Source of the DNA: Methylobacterium sp. J-030
Lineage (GTDB): Bacteria; Pseudomonadota; Alphaproteobacteria; Rhizobiales; Beijerinckiaceae
NCBI RefSeq assembly: GCF_022829545.1
Contig: NZ_JAKSYM010000043.1
Coordinates: 1-58,855 of the forward strand
Direction: 5' to 3'
Length of the DNA: 58,855 bases
The position numbers and the translations under genes are program-made. This document shows positions 8,943 through 16,605 of this stretch, in pieces (within the stretch, counting starts at the first letter, position 1; every line of letters starts with the position of its first letter). The notes beneath the pieces are model-generated. The model saw only the letters and a list, made by a program, of their open reading frames with translations. It had not been told where the DNA came from and made no database searches.

Positions 8943-9127
8943 CGGGTGCTCCTGGGCCGGACATCCGCGATTGTCCGCGGAGACCTCCCTACGACCCCGA
9001 GCGGATCAACCGCAAAGACACATCGCGTCGCCCATGCCTTGCCGATTCCCTGTGGTCGCAGGCGGGAAGCCCAGGGGCCGCACCGGATCGCTGCCACCGG
9101 GACGGCCAGCCGAGGCTGCGGGACGCT

Positions 9128-9301
9128 TCAGAGCAGCGGGCGCTCGCGATTCATCAGCCACAGGGCGTGGACGGTGCCGGGGAGCCAACCGAGGATCCAG
9201 AGCACGATGTTCAGCAGGAACTGCAGCCCGAAGCCCGTGGTGACGAGGACCGCAATCGGCGGGATGAAGATGGCGAGCAGGATGCGGATCAGGCTGGACA
9301 C
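9128..9301 (-). CDS. YqaE/Pmp3 family small membrane protein
   Basis: The 57 residues hold two hydrophobic helices: IRILLAIFIPPIAVLV and LQFLLNIVLWILGWLPG. The second ends in the P-x-x-x-HA-x-W motif of YqaE/Pmp3 proteolipids. The GTG start at 9301 has GGGAG five bases upstream and gives the normal family length; the frame extends to 9409 without support. Pmp3 homologues are linked to membrane potential and salt or cold stress. This identification rests on the strong family pattern. Confidence 0.9.
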   Translation of the reverse strand: MSSLIRILLAIFIPPIAVLVTTGFGLQFLLNIVLWILGWLPGTVHALWLMNRERPLL

Positions 9302-9430
9302 AGGCACTCCCGGGCTGGAAACCACGATGGATCGACGCTCAAACGAAGCGCGGCCGTGTCCGTTCCCATGGGCCGGTCGGCCGCGCCGGCGGTTCGGCCG
9401 GACGATCATGCATTGCGTCGGGCTGCGGTT

Positions 9431-9700
9431 TCACGACGCGGCGTCGCCGCCGACACCCTTCGCCCGAGCGGCCATCCCCTCCATCATCCTGAGCGCGCGG
9501 AGTCGGCTCTCCACGCTCGGCAGGGCGAAATACGCCTTGAACAGCCGCGGCAACAGCGCCGCATGACGACACGGTCCCCGGGGTCGGACGCGGGCAGCGG
9601 GCTCGGCCCTCCGGCTTGGCGTCAGGAACGCGTCGATGCTCGTTCCATTCGCCGCGGCGATCGTTCGAAGAAGTGCCAGTGTAGAGCTGGGTTCAGCCAC
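9431..9700 (-). CDS. Small hypothetical protein
   Basis: This 89-residue protein starts at a GTG (9700) with a perfect GGAGG six bases upstream, the best evidence that it is real. The N-terminus AEPSSTLALLRTIAAANGTS looks like a short helix pair. The C-terminus FKAYFALPSVESRLRALRMM resembles tails of small alphaproteobacterial regulators in which a helix ends in 'R-x-L-x-M-M'. I cannot name a family. It lies upstream of, and in the same direction as, the Pmp3 gene, with a 129-bp gap. It could be a stress-related regulator, but that is speculation. Confidence 0.5.
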   Translation of the reverse strand: MAEPSSTLALLRTIAAANGTSIDAFLTPSRRAEPAARVRPRGPCRHAALLPRLFKAYFALPSVESRLRALRMMEGMAARAKGVGGDAAS

Positions 9701-10287
9701 GACAAACCTCCGTCTTGCTCGCACGAGTCGGCTCGCTGCCGCGTTCTGGACAATATTATTGCCTGATAAACCGTTTTATGAACCTTGCCTGAAACAATGA
9801 CCGACCGCATCCGAACGTCGGGAGCTTTTGCGGAACCGCAGGGGGTCCGTCAAGCATCTTTCAAGCGTCCATAAATGATCGACACCGCACGAAGCGCGCC
9901 GGCAGCTCACATAAAGCCGCGCTGAAACGGCGAATACTCGATCTGGCGAGGCCCTGCCTTTGTCTTGGCGTGCAAACACATGCACAAACCTGACGTCATC
10001 AATTCAATATCTCAGGTTGGAGCATGGCAGGGGCGAGCGGGAGCGCCGCGCATTGCATCCGCACACGGTCTGCCGCCGGCCCCTGGCTCCGGGAACGACG
10101 ATCCGGCGCCGGGCAGGGCGCGTTCCTCGCACCGGGCGGCTGTCATCTGCGGGATCACGCCCGACGTGTCATGTACGTCAGATTCGCCCCCCGGGGGGCC
10201 GCGTGAACCAGGACGTCGCGCCCGATTCGCCTGGAGGAGCCCGGACAATCGCGGGACAGGTGCGTTCGCGCAAGCGTGCTCGTGACG
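9701..10287. other. Gene-poor interval
   Basis: About 590 bp without a recognisable gene. The left half is less GC-rich (tracts such as ATAAACCGTTTTATG near 9766-9780), consistent with a promoter for the 9431-9700 gene. Short open frames on both strands show no protein-like composition. No tRNA-like fold was seen by eye. Confidence 0.4.
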
Positions 10288-10319
10288 GACTCGGGCAACC
10301 GCAACGCGGCACCCGAGTC
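10288..10319 (-). terminator. Terminator-like nested hairpin after the cytochrome c gene
   Basis: GACTCGGG at 10288-10295 pairs perfectly with CCCGAGTC at 10312-10319. An inner CCGC/GCGG pair extends the stem. It lies 12 bp past the stop of the minus-strand cytochrome gene. There is no clear U-tract, so it may be a 3' stabilising hairpin instead of an intrinsic terminator. Confidence 0.6.
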
Positions 10320-10330
10320 GGAAACAGAGT

Positions 10331-11923
10331 CTACTGCTTGCTGGCCGGCGGCGTCGTGGCCGAGGGCACGTTTGCCGCCTGCTTCTCCGGGTTCTTCACT
10401 TGGCTGTAGGCGACGTTGGAGAAGGTCCCGATCACGGCGGGCCAGCTCGGCTTGCCGTATTGCGGATCGTCGCGGCCGACCTTGCAGAAGGCGGTCGTGA
10501 GGGCGTTGACCAAGTCGTCATCCGTGGCGCCCGTGGAGGCGCCCTTGATCTGCGGCACCAGCCGGACCAGCGTCGGCACGAAATCCTGTTGCTTCACGCC
10601 CTTGAGGGTGTTCTGCACGCCGAGTTGATCGAAGGCGGCCTTCAGCTTGTCCTGCTCGATCTCCGCGCAGGGGGCGGTGCCAGCCAGCATGGTCTTGGTG
10701 TCGGCGCGCGCCGCGGAGGCCTTGTCGCCGGTCACCGGCGGGGCCTTGTTGCCCCAGGAATTGCGGATGTAGTCGGTGACGTTCTTCACCTCGACATCGG
10801 TCATCTGCTGGCCGATCGCCACCATCGGAGCGAGCCCGCTCTGGGCCGCGAGGCCGCCATAGATCACCCGCAGCACCGTCTCGGGCCCGTCCGACATCAC
10901 CGAGGTGTTGCCGGCGAGGGCAGGAACCGCCCCCTCGATGCCCTTGCCGTCGGGCTGATGGCAGGAGGAGCAGTAGGTCAGGTAGGTCGAGGCGCCGGGC
11001 GCGCCCGCCGTGTCGAACACCGCGAGGTCCTTCGGCTTGTAGGTCTGCTTGGCCGGGACCGTGCGCAGGTAGGCGACCATCGCCTTCAGATCCTCCTCCT
11101 TCACCTTGGAAAGGGATTCCATGATGGTCTGGCGCATTGGGCCCGCCGCGACGCCGGGCCGGTCGCCCGGGGCGGTGCCGGTCTTGAGGTAGGTCACCAC
11201 CTGCTCGTCGGTCCAGGCGCCGATGCCCTGGTGACCGTCGGGCGTGATGTTGGGGGCGTACCAGCCGTCGATCACGCCGCCGCCGAAGCGGCCGGCGAAG
11301 CTCGAATTGCCCACGAGCTTGTTCTCGTTGTGGCACATCGCGCAGTGGCCGAGACCCTCGACGAGGTAGGCGCCGCGGTTCACCTCGGCGCTGGCGCTCG
11401 GGTCGGGCTTGAAGCGCTCCTCGGTGAAGAAGGCGGTCCGCCACGTCACCAGCGCCGTGCGGACGCTGAACGGGAACGGGATCTGGCTCTCCTGGCGCTT
11501 CTCGTTCACGGCCGGGACCGACTGGAGATAGGCCCAGATCGCCTTGGTGTCGTCGTCGGTGACCTTGGTGAACCAGCCGAACGGGAAGGCGGGATAGAGA
11601 TAGCCGACGTTCTTGCTGTAGCCGTGCCGGAACGCCTTGTCGAAATCGTCGTAGCTCCAGTTGCCCAGCCCGGTCTCCTTGTCGGGGGTGAGGTTGGGCG
11701 TCATGATCACGCCGAAGGGCATGTTGAGCGCGTAATTGCCGGCGAGGTACTTCCCGCCCGGCGCCGTGTGGCAGGCCGCGCAATCGCCCATCGTGACGAG
11801 GTACTTGCCGCGCTCGATCTGATCCGAGCCGCCCTGCTGCGCCTGCGCCGGACCGGCCAGCACGAGCGCGGCCAGCATCGGGGCGGAGGCCCAACCGGAG
11901 GGGAGGGCGTTCATGCGCTTCAT
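10331..11923 (-). CDS. Periplasmic three-heme cytochrome c (alcohol/gluconate dehydrogenase subunit type)
   Basis: The 530-residue precursor has a signal peptide (MKRMNALPS...AGPAQAQ) and three heme c sites: CAACH near residue 48, CAMCH near 193 and CSSCH near 318. Spacing and landmarks such as YLVTMGDCAACH, MPFGVIMTPNLTPD and GWYAPNITPD match the membrane-bound dehydrogenase cytochrome subunit (AdhB/GndC-like). These pass electrons from a quinoprotein or flavoprotein dehydrogenase to ubiquinone. An extra C-terminal region of about 110 residues follows the third heme domain and has two further cysteines (APCAEIE and FCKVGRD). No dehydrogenase partner is adjacent. It is the last gene downstream of the bchG-bchP-tspO unit but is separated by 38 bp with its own ribosome region, so co-transcription is uncertain. 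Confidence 0.85.
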   Translation of the reverse strand: MKRMNALPSGWASAPMLAALVLAGPAQAQQGGSDQIERGKYLVTMGDCAACHTAPGGKYLAGNYALNMPFGVIMTPNLTPDKETGLGNWSYDDFDKAFRHGYSKNVGYLYPAFPFGWFTKVTDDDTKAIWAYLQSVPAVNEKRQESQIPFPFSVRTALVTWRTAFFTEERFKPDPSASAEVNRGAYLVEGLGHCAMCHNENKLVGNSSFAGRFGGGVIDGWYAPNITPDGHQGIGAWTDEQVVTYLKTGTAPGDRPGVAAGPMRQTIMESLSKVKEEDLKAMVAYLRTVPAKQTYKPKDLAVFDTAGAPGASTYLTYCSSCHQPDGKGIEGAVPALAGNTSVMSDGPETVLRVIYGGLAAQSGLAPMVAIGQQMTDVEVKNVTDYIRNSWGNKAPPVTGDKASAARADTKTMLAGTAPCAEIEQDKLKAAFDQLGVQNTLKGVKQQDFVPTLVRLVPQIKGASTGATDDDLVNALTTAFCKVGRDDPQYGKPSWPAVIGTFSNVAYSQVKNPEKQAANVPSATTPPASKQ

Positions 11924-11960
11924 GGCTACCTCTCCCGGGGATTCTTTAGAGTGTTTTCAA

Positions 11961-12317
11961 TCAGGTGACGCGCGTGAACGCGGGCCTTTGCGGCGGAGTT
12001 CCTGGCGAAGCCCGGCTGCGGCGTTGTGCCGTGGCCGCCCGGAACCGCAGGCCGAGGTCGGCCGAATGGGCGACGAGCCCGGCGAGCATCCACCCGGCGA
12101 CCGCGAACCACCCGGCCCCCGTGAGGGCGGCGCGCAGGGCCAGCATCAGCGCGGCGCCGGAGGCGAGGTTCGCCAGGAGCGTCGCCAGCGGAGGTCCGCC
12201 CCGGCGGCTGAGCCACGCGAGGACGAGCGCCTCCGCGGCGACGAGCAGCAGGATCCCGTCGACGATCCGCCCGGAGGCGAACCAGGACGCGAACGTCGAC
12301 GAGAGCCCGCCCTCCAT
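11961..12317 (-). CDS. Small integral membrane protein downstream of tspO
   Basis: The 118 residues include about three hydrophobic segments (IVDGILLLVAAEALVLAWL, LATLLANLASGAALMLALRA, WFAVAGWMLAGLVAH) and an Arg-rich C-terminal tail. The ATG at 12317 overlaps the tspO stop (GTGATG), so it is translationally coupled. I do not recognise a family. The position at the end of the bchG-MFS-bchP-tspO unit suggests a role linked to pigment or membrane assembly, but this is only guilt by association. Confidence 0.65.
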   Translation of the reverse strand: MEGGLSSTFASWFASGRIVDGILLLVAAEALVLAWLSRRGGPPLATLLANLASGAALMLALRAALTGAGWFAVAGWMLAGLVAHSADLGLRFRAATAQRRSRASPGTPPQRPAFTRVT

Positions 12318-12820
12318 CACGCGGGCTCCCCGAAGGGGGCGTTCAGGCGCACGATCCGCAGGTTCAGACAGGCGGCGACGCTGACCCAGGCGAGGTAGGG
12401 CAGGTTGAGGAGCCCGGCCGCGGTGGCGACGCGGCCGGTGACCAGCACCAGCACGGCGATCGACAGCCACAGGGCGGCGACCTCGGCGAGCGCCCAGTCG
12501 GGCCGGCGGAACCGGAAGAACAGCACGCTCCAGGCGATGTTGAGCAGTCCGTTCACCGCGTAGGCGGCGAGCAGCACGCCCCGTGCGGCCGGGTCGGGAT
12601 CGGCGTTCCAGACCATCACGGCGGCGATGGTGGTGAGCAGGAAGATGACGGTCCAGACCGGCCCGAACGCCCAGTCCGGCGGCTTCCAGGCCGGGACGCG
12701 CAGGCGCCGATACCAGCCATCCGTCCGGGTCGCGACCCCGCCGGCTACGGCCACCAGCAGGGCGACGGAGGCCGCCACCGCGGGCGGCCCCCAGCCGGCG
12801 TCGAAGTTCGAAACGATCAC
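12317..12820 (-). CDS. tspO: TspO/MBR family tryptophan-rich sensory protein
   Basis: The 167-residue protein has five predicted membrane helices and family motifs: RVPAWKPPDWAFGPVWTVIF in the first loop, then NGLLNIAWSVLFF and NLPYLAWVSVAACLNL. TspO binds porphyrins and in purple bacteria modulates photosynthesis gene expression in response to oxygen. The GTG start at 12820 overlaps the bchP stop by four bases. Location in the terminal bacteriochlorophyll operon fits handling of tetrapyrrole intermediates. Its length is close to the usual 155-160. Confidence 0.93.
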   Translation of the reverse strand: MIVSNFDAGWGPPAVAASVALLVAVAGGVATRTDGWYRRLRVPAWKPPDWAFGPVWTVIFLLTTIAAVMVWNADPDPAARGVLLAAYAVNGLLNIAWSVLFFRFRRPDWALAEVAALWLSIAVLVLVTGRVATAAGLLNLPYLAWVSVAACLNLRIVRLNAPFGEPA

Positions 12821-14043
12821 GGGGAGACCCAGCGGAACAGGTGGGCGAGGTCCTTGAAGAAGATCCGCGCGTGGGCGGCGGGCTTGGCCCGGACCAGCTC
12901 CTTGTTCATGTAGCTGTCCCAGGTGAGCTGCTGCACGTCCTTGTCCCGGCAGATCGAGACGAAGCGCTCGCGCAGGCCGTCGCTGCGGTACCAGACCCAC
13001 TGCATCATCCCGAGGATCCAGAACACGCGCCCGTGCAGCTTCATGAAGCTTTTGCGCGCCCGCGCGAGGGCCCGGACGTCGCCGGTCGCCAGGAAGGCCG
13101 TCGCGGCCTCGGCGGACAGGCGCCCGCCCAACATCGCGTAGTAGATGCCCTCGCCGGAGGCCGGCGCCACGACGCCGGCGGCATCGCCCGCCAGCAGCAC
13201 GTCGCGGCCGTTGTCCCAGCGCTTCAGCGGCTTCAGCGGCAGGGGCGCGCCCTCGCGGCGGACGGTCTCGGCGTGATCGAGGCCGGTGGCGGCGCGCAGG
13301 GCGCGGATCGACGAGCGCAGCGAAAACCCCTTCTTCGCGCTGCCGGTGCCGATGCTCAGCGTGTCCCCGTGCGGAAAGATCCAGCTGTAGAAGTCGGGCG
13401 AGTGGCGGCCCTGGTAGTAGACGTCGCAGCGCGTCGCCTCGACCGCCTCGGACCCGGCGGCGCCGGCCTCCGGCACGCGCAGGATCTCGTGATAGGCGAA
13501 GACCTGCCGCATCCTGGCGTGGCCCGGCACCTCGGCCCGGCCGACCGGCGAGCAGGCGCCGTCGGCGCCGATCACGAGGCGCGCCCGGACGGCGTGGCGG
13601 ACGAGCGCCTCTCCGGCGCCGGTGCTGAAATGGACCAGCGCCGGCCCGTCGTCCGGCCGGCTGATGGTCTCGAAGGCGGCCTCGCGCAGGTCGGCGCCGG
13701 CCTCCTCGGCGCGGGCGCGCAGCCAGGGGTCGAAGTGCTCGCGGTCGACCATGCCGACAAAACCCTCGCCCACCGGCATGTCGACGGCCTTGCCGCTCGG
13801 GGCCACCATCCGGGCGGAGCGGATCTTCGCCACCAGCAGGGAATCCGGGATCGCGAAATCGCGGATCAGCCGCGGCGGGATCGCGCCGCCGCAGGGCTTG
13901 ATCCGGCCGGGCTTGTCGAGGAGCAGGACCGTATGGCCGGCCCGGGCGAGATCGGTCGCCGCCGTGGCGCCGGCGGGGCCGCCGCCGACCACCACGACGT
14001 CGTAGGTCTGCGCGGCATTGCAGCCATCATCCAACCGAGCCAT
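12817..14043 (-). CDS. bchP: Geranylgeranyl diphosphate/bacteriochlorophyll reductase
   Basis: This 408-residue flavoprotein reduces the geranylgeranyl tail of bacteriochlorophyll to phytyl. The N-terminus has the FAD-binding VVVVGGGPAGATAA motif, then DKPGRIKPCGGAIPPRL, which is typical of BchP/ChlP. A second FAD motif (GDAAGVVAPASGEGIYYA) lies near residue 290. The ATG at 14043 has GAGG eleven bases upstream; the frame extends to 14106 without support. It follows the MFS gene by four bases and overlaps tspO, within a bchG-MFS-bchP unit as in Rhodobacter. Confidence 0.95.
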   Translation of the reverse strand: MARLDDGCNAAQTYDVVVVGGGPAGATAATDLARAGHTVLLLDKPGRIKPCGGAIPPRLIRDFAIPDSLLVAKIRSARMVAPSGKAVDMPVGEGFVGMVDREHFDPWLRARAEEAGADLREAAFETISRPDDGPALVHFSTGAGEALVRHAVRARLVIGADGACSPVGRAEVPGHARMRQVFAYHEILRVPEAGAAGSEAVEATRCDVYYQGRHSPDFYSWIFPHGDTLSIGTGSAKKGFSLRSSIRALRAATGLDHAETVRREGAPLPLKPLKRWDNGRDVLLAGDAAGVVAPASGEGIYYAMLGGRLSAEAATAFLATGDVRALARARKSFMKLHGRVFWILGMMQWVWYRSDGLRERFVSICRDKDVQQLTWDSYMNKELVRAKPAAHARIFFKDLAHLFRWVSP

Positions 14044-14047
14044 GGCC

Positions 14048-15379
14048 TCACCTCGTGCTGAAGGCAGGATCGAGCGATACCGGGCCCGGTGCCGGAGCGG
14101 ATTCAAGTCGCGCCGCCAGGGCGACCGCGACGAGGAACAGCAGCCCTTCCGCGGCGAACACCGCTGCGTAGGCCTGGACCGGCTCGGCCGTCACGAGCCG
14201 CACCGCATCGACCGCGACCGCCCCGAGGAAGCCGCCGGTCCCGAAGGCGATGCCCTGAGCGGCGCCCCAGACGCCCATCCGGGTGCCGCGCTCCCGCGCG
14301 TCGCCGCGTCCGGCGAGCGCCATCATCGAGCCGATCGCGGCGACCGCGTAGGCGCCGTTGGCGACCCCGAGGGCGCAGACCGTCGCGCGTAAGGATGAGT
14401 CCGAGCCGGCGGCCGCACCGCTCGCCAGGGTGAACAAAGCCGCCGCCGAGCCGGCGCAGCCGAGGCCGATCCACAATCTCAGCGAGGCGAGGGCGGTGCC
14501 GCGGGCCGCGAGCGTGACGCCCGCCACCAGCAGCATGCCGGCCAGCACCCCGCCGTGCTGGAGCCCAGCGAGCTTCGTGGTGGCGCCGGGGCTCATCGCG
14601 AAGACGAGGCCGGCATAGGGCTCCAGGATCAATTCCTGCGCGCTGTAGGCCAGCATCGAGACGAAGACGAAGACCGTGAAGGTCCGGGCCACGGGATCGG
14701 CCAGGACATGGCGGAGCACGGCGAGGAACGGCCGCCGCGCTTCCGCCGGCTCGGGAGCCCGGGTCGGCAGGCGCCGCTCCACCCCGGCGACCGCGAGGGC
14801 GGCGACGCAGAAGGCGACGAGCGAGACCGTACCCGACACCGCGACGAGCCGCAGTCCCGTGAACGGGTCCAGGAAGTGGCCGGCGAGCGGCGCCGTGACG
14901 GCGAAGCCGACGATCATCATCACCCAGACCACGGTGGCGGCCGCCCCCCGTCGGGCCGGGGCGACGCCGCCGGCCAGCAGCACGAGCAGCGAGGTGCCGG
15001 CCGCCCCGACGCCCATCCCGACGCACAGGAAGGACAGGGCGGCGAGCGCCAGCCCCAGGGCGAGGTGCGTGGCCGCGAGGGCGGTGCCGCAGGCGGCTCC
15101 GAAGCCGCCGAGGCAGAGGGCCGCCATGCCGCCGAGGATCCAGGCGGTGCGCCGGCCGCTCCGGTCGGAGCCGTAGCCCCAGCGGGGGCGCAGCACCTGC
15201 ACGGCGTAGTGCAGGGCGACCAGCAGGCCGGGCACGAAGGCGGGCAGCGCCAGCTCCACCACCATCACGCGGTTGAGGGTGGCGGTCATCAGCACGACGA
15301 CGCTGCCGAGCGCGGTCTGGACGAAGCCGAGGCGGACGATCTGGGGCCAGGAGAGGCCGCTCGCCGGATCCGACGCCAT
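14048..15379 (-). CDS. PucC-family MFS protein between bchG and bchP
   Basis: The 443 residues form about 12 membrane helices of the PucC/LhaA family. Landmarks include LNRVMVVELALPAFVPGLLV, RPRWGYGSDRSGRRT and QELILEPYAG. This gene matches the position and type of Rhodobacter capsulatus orf428, which lies between bchG and bchP. The family is thought to help deliver pigments or assemble light-harvesting complexes. The ATG overlaps the bchG stop (GTGATG). It is a paralogue of the lhaA gene at 28012. Confidence 0.9.
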   Translation of the reverse strand: MASDPASGLSWPQIVRLGFVQTALGSVVVLMTATLNRVMVVELALPAFVPGLLVALHYAVQVLRPRWGYGSDRSGRRTAWILGGMAALCLGGFGAACGTALAATHLALGLALAALSFLCVGMGVGAAGTSLLVLLAGGVAPARRGAAATVVWVMMIVGFAVTAPLAGHFLDPFTGLRLVAVSGTVSLVAFCVAALAVAGVERRLPTRAPEPAEARRPFLAVLRHVLADPVARTFTVFVFVSMLAYSAQELILEPYAGLVFAMSPGATTKLAGLQHGGVLAGMLLVAGVTLAARGTALASLRLWIGLGCAGSAAALFTLASGAAAGSDSSLRATVCALGVANGAYAVAAIGSMMALAGRGDARERGTRMGVWGAAQGIAFGTGGFLGAVAVDAVRLVTAEPVQAYAAVFAAEGLLFLVAVALAARLESAPAPGPVSLDPAFSTR

Positions 15380-16263
15380 CACGCCCCTCCCACCAGCGGC
15401 CGCAGCGCGAAGGCGGCGACCAGCATGCCGAGGACGTAGAGGGTGGTGCCGGTTCCGTTGTACCACGCCGCCCGTTCCCGGGGGTTCTCGAGGAACCGGA
15501 CCATCAGGGCGACCTGACCGGCGAGCAGGGCCGCCACGAGGCCGGCGTGCCAGTAGCGCTCCCAGCCGGCGAGCAGGCCGATCACCGCCACCTGCGGCAA
15601 GGCCATGACCAGGCAGGCGAAGCGCGCGGCGCGCTGCGAGCCCATCTGCACCGGCAGGGACAGCAGGCCCATGCGCCGGTCGCCCTCCACCGACTTGAAG
15701 TCGTTGAGCGTCATGATGCCGTGGGCGCCGGCCGCGTAGAGCAGGGCGACGAGGAGCACCCGCCGGTCCGGCAGGGCGGCGGCCATCACGGCGGCGCCGG
15801 TGAACCAGGGCAGGCCCTCGTAGCAGAGCGCCACCGCGGCGTTGCCCCACCAGCCGTTCCGCTTCAGCCGCACCGGTGGCGCCGAGTAGATCCAGGCGAG
15901 CACCAGCCCGAACAGGGCGGCCCCGAGGATCCAGGGCCCCAGTGCGGCGGCCACGGCCAGCGACAGCGCCGTCCAGGCGAAGGCGAGGTAGAGGCCCCAG
16001 CGGCCGGGGATGCGCCCGGAGGGGATCGGCCGGTTCGGCTCGTTGATCGCGTCGACGTGCCGGTCGAACCAGTCGTTGGCAGCCTGGCTGGTGGCGCAGA
16101 CCAGCGGCCCGGCGAGCAGCACCCCGGCGGCGATCACGGGCCACTGGCCGTGCGCCGGCTGACCCGACGAGATCACGCCGCAGGCGAACGCCCACATCGG
16201 CGCGAACCACGTGATCGGCTTCAGCAGCTCGATGACTGCGCTCGGGGCGGGCGTGGCGGCCAT
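15379..16263 (-). CDS. bchG: Bacteriochlorophyll synthase
   Basis: The 294-residue UbiA-superfamily prenyltransferase esterifies bacteriochlorophyllide with geranylgeranyl diphosphate. The first Asp-rich motif N63-D64-x2-D67-x3-D71 (NDWFDRHVD) and the second motif NDFKSVEGDRR near residue 186 are intact. The usual eight or nine membrane helices are apparent. It heads the minus-strand unit bchG-MFS-bchP-tspO-orf, and a PpsR box lies 30 bp upstream of its start. Confidence 0.96.
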   Translation of the reverse strand: MAATPAPSAVIELLKPITWFAPMWAFACGVISSGQPAHGQWPVIAAGVLLAGPLVCATSQAANDWFDRHVDAINEPNRPIPSGRIPGRWGLYLAFAWTALSLAVAAALGPWILGAALFGLVLAWIYSAPPVRLKRNGWWGNAAVALCYEGLPWFTGAAVMAAALPDRRVLLVALLYAAGAHGIMTLNDFKSVEGDRRMGLLSLPVQMGSQRAARFACLVMALPQVAVIGLLAGWERYWHAGLVAALLAGQVALMVRFLENPRERAAWYNGTGTTLYVLGMLVAAFALRPLVGGA

Positions 16264-16292
16264 GCGGGGGAGGCTACCGGGCGCCGCCGGAG

Positions 16293-16310
16293 TGTCAAGC
16301 CAGATTTACA
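16293..16310. promoter_or_regulatory. PpsR/CrtJ operator TGT-N12-ACA upstream of bchG
   Basis: The sequence TGTCAAGCCAGATTTACA matches the TGT-N12-ACA consensus exactly and lies 30 bp before the bchG start. The ppsR gene that encodes the likely repressor starts divergently-upstream on the same strand. Repression of bchG under oxygen is inferred. Confidence 0.8.
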
Positions 16311-16605
16311 GATGGCGGCGGAATGTCCGAACGGTTTGTTGGGCGAATACATCCGCGGGTTGAAAATACAAAATGCAGATGGGGCGAGGTCTTTTTCGCC
16401 GGGGGGTGTTGCGCGCTTGGCGGTCGTCCTGACGCGGGCTGGTGGCGCACCGGGACCAGGCCGGATCCGCGCGCCTCCCGCCCCCTTCGCGGGGGAAGGA
16501 AGGCGCCAGGGACCTCCCGACCGCCGGACCTGCCGACCGAATGGTCTGAAGCTGGATTTGCGAATCCGCCGACCCGCGCGGAAGCGAGCCCGCCCCGCGA
16601 ACCCA
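16311..16605. other. Intergenic region between bchG and ppsR
   Basis: This holds the rest of the bchG promoter region, including a less GC-rich stretch near 16330-16375. A GC-rich segment at 16476-16505 (CCCCCTTCGCGGGGGAAGGA) resembles half of the palindromic repeat found elsewhere in the window. Open frames here appear non-coding. Confidence 0.45.

Noticed and set aside
8211..9566. A 451-residue plus-strand reading frame
   Set aside because: It runs opposite the dienelactone hydrolase, Pmp3 and small hypothetical genes, all of which have better support.
9960..10409. A 149-residue plus-strand reading frame in the gene-poor interval
   Set aside because: Low complexity, no ribosome site, and it crosses the hairpin and the end of the cytochrome gene.
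10400..11968. A 522-residue plus-strand reading frame
   Set aside because: It is antisense to the three-heme cytochrome c, which has intact CxxCH motifs.
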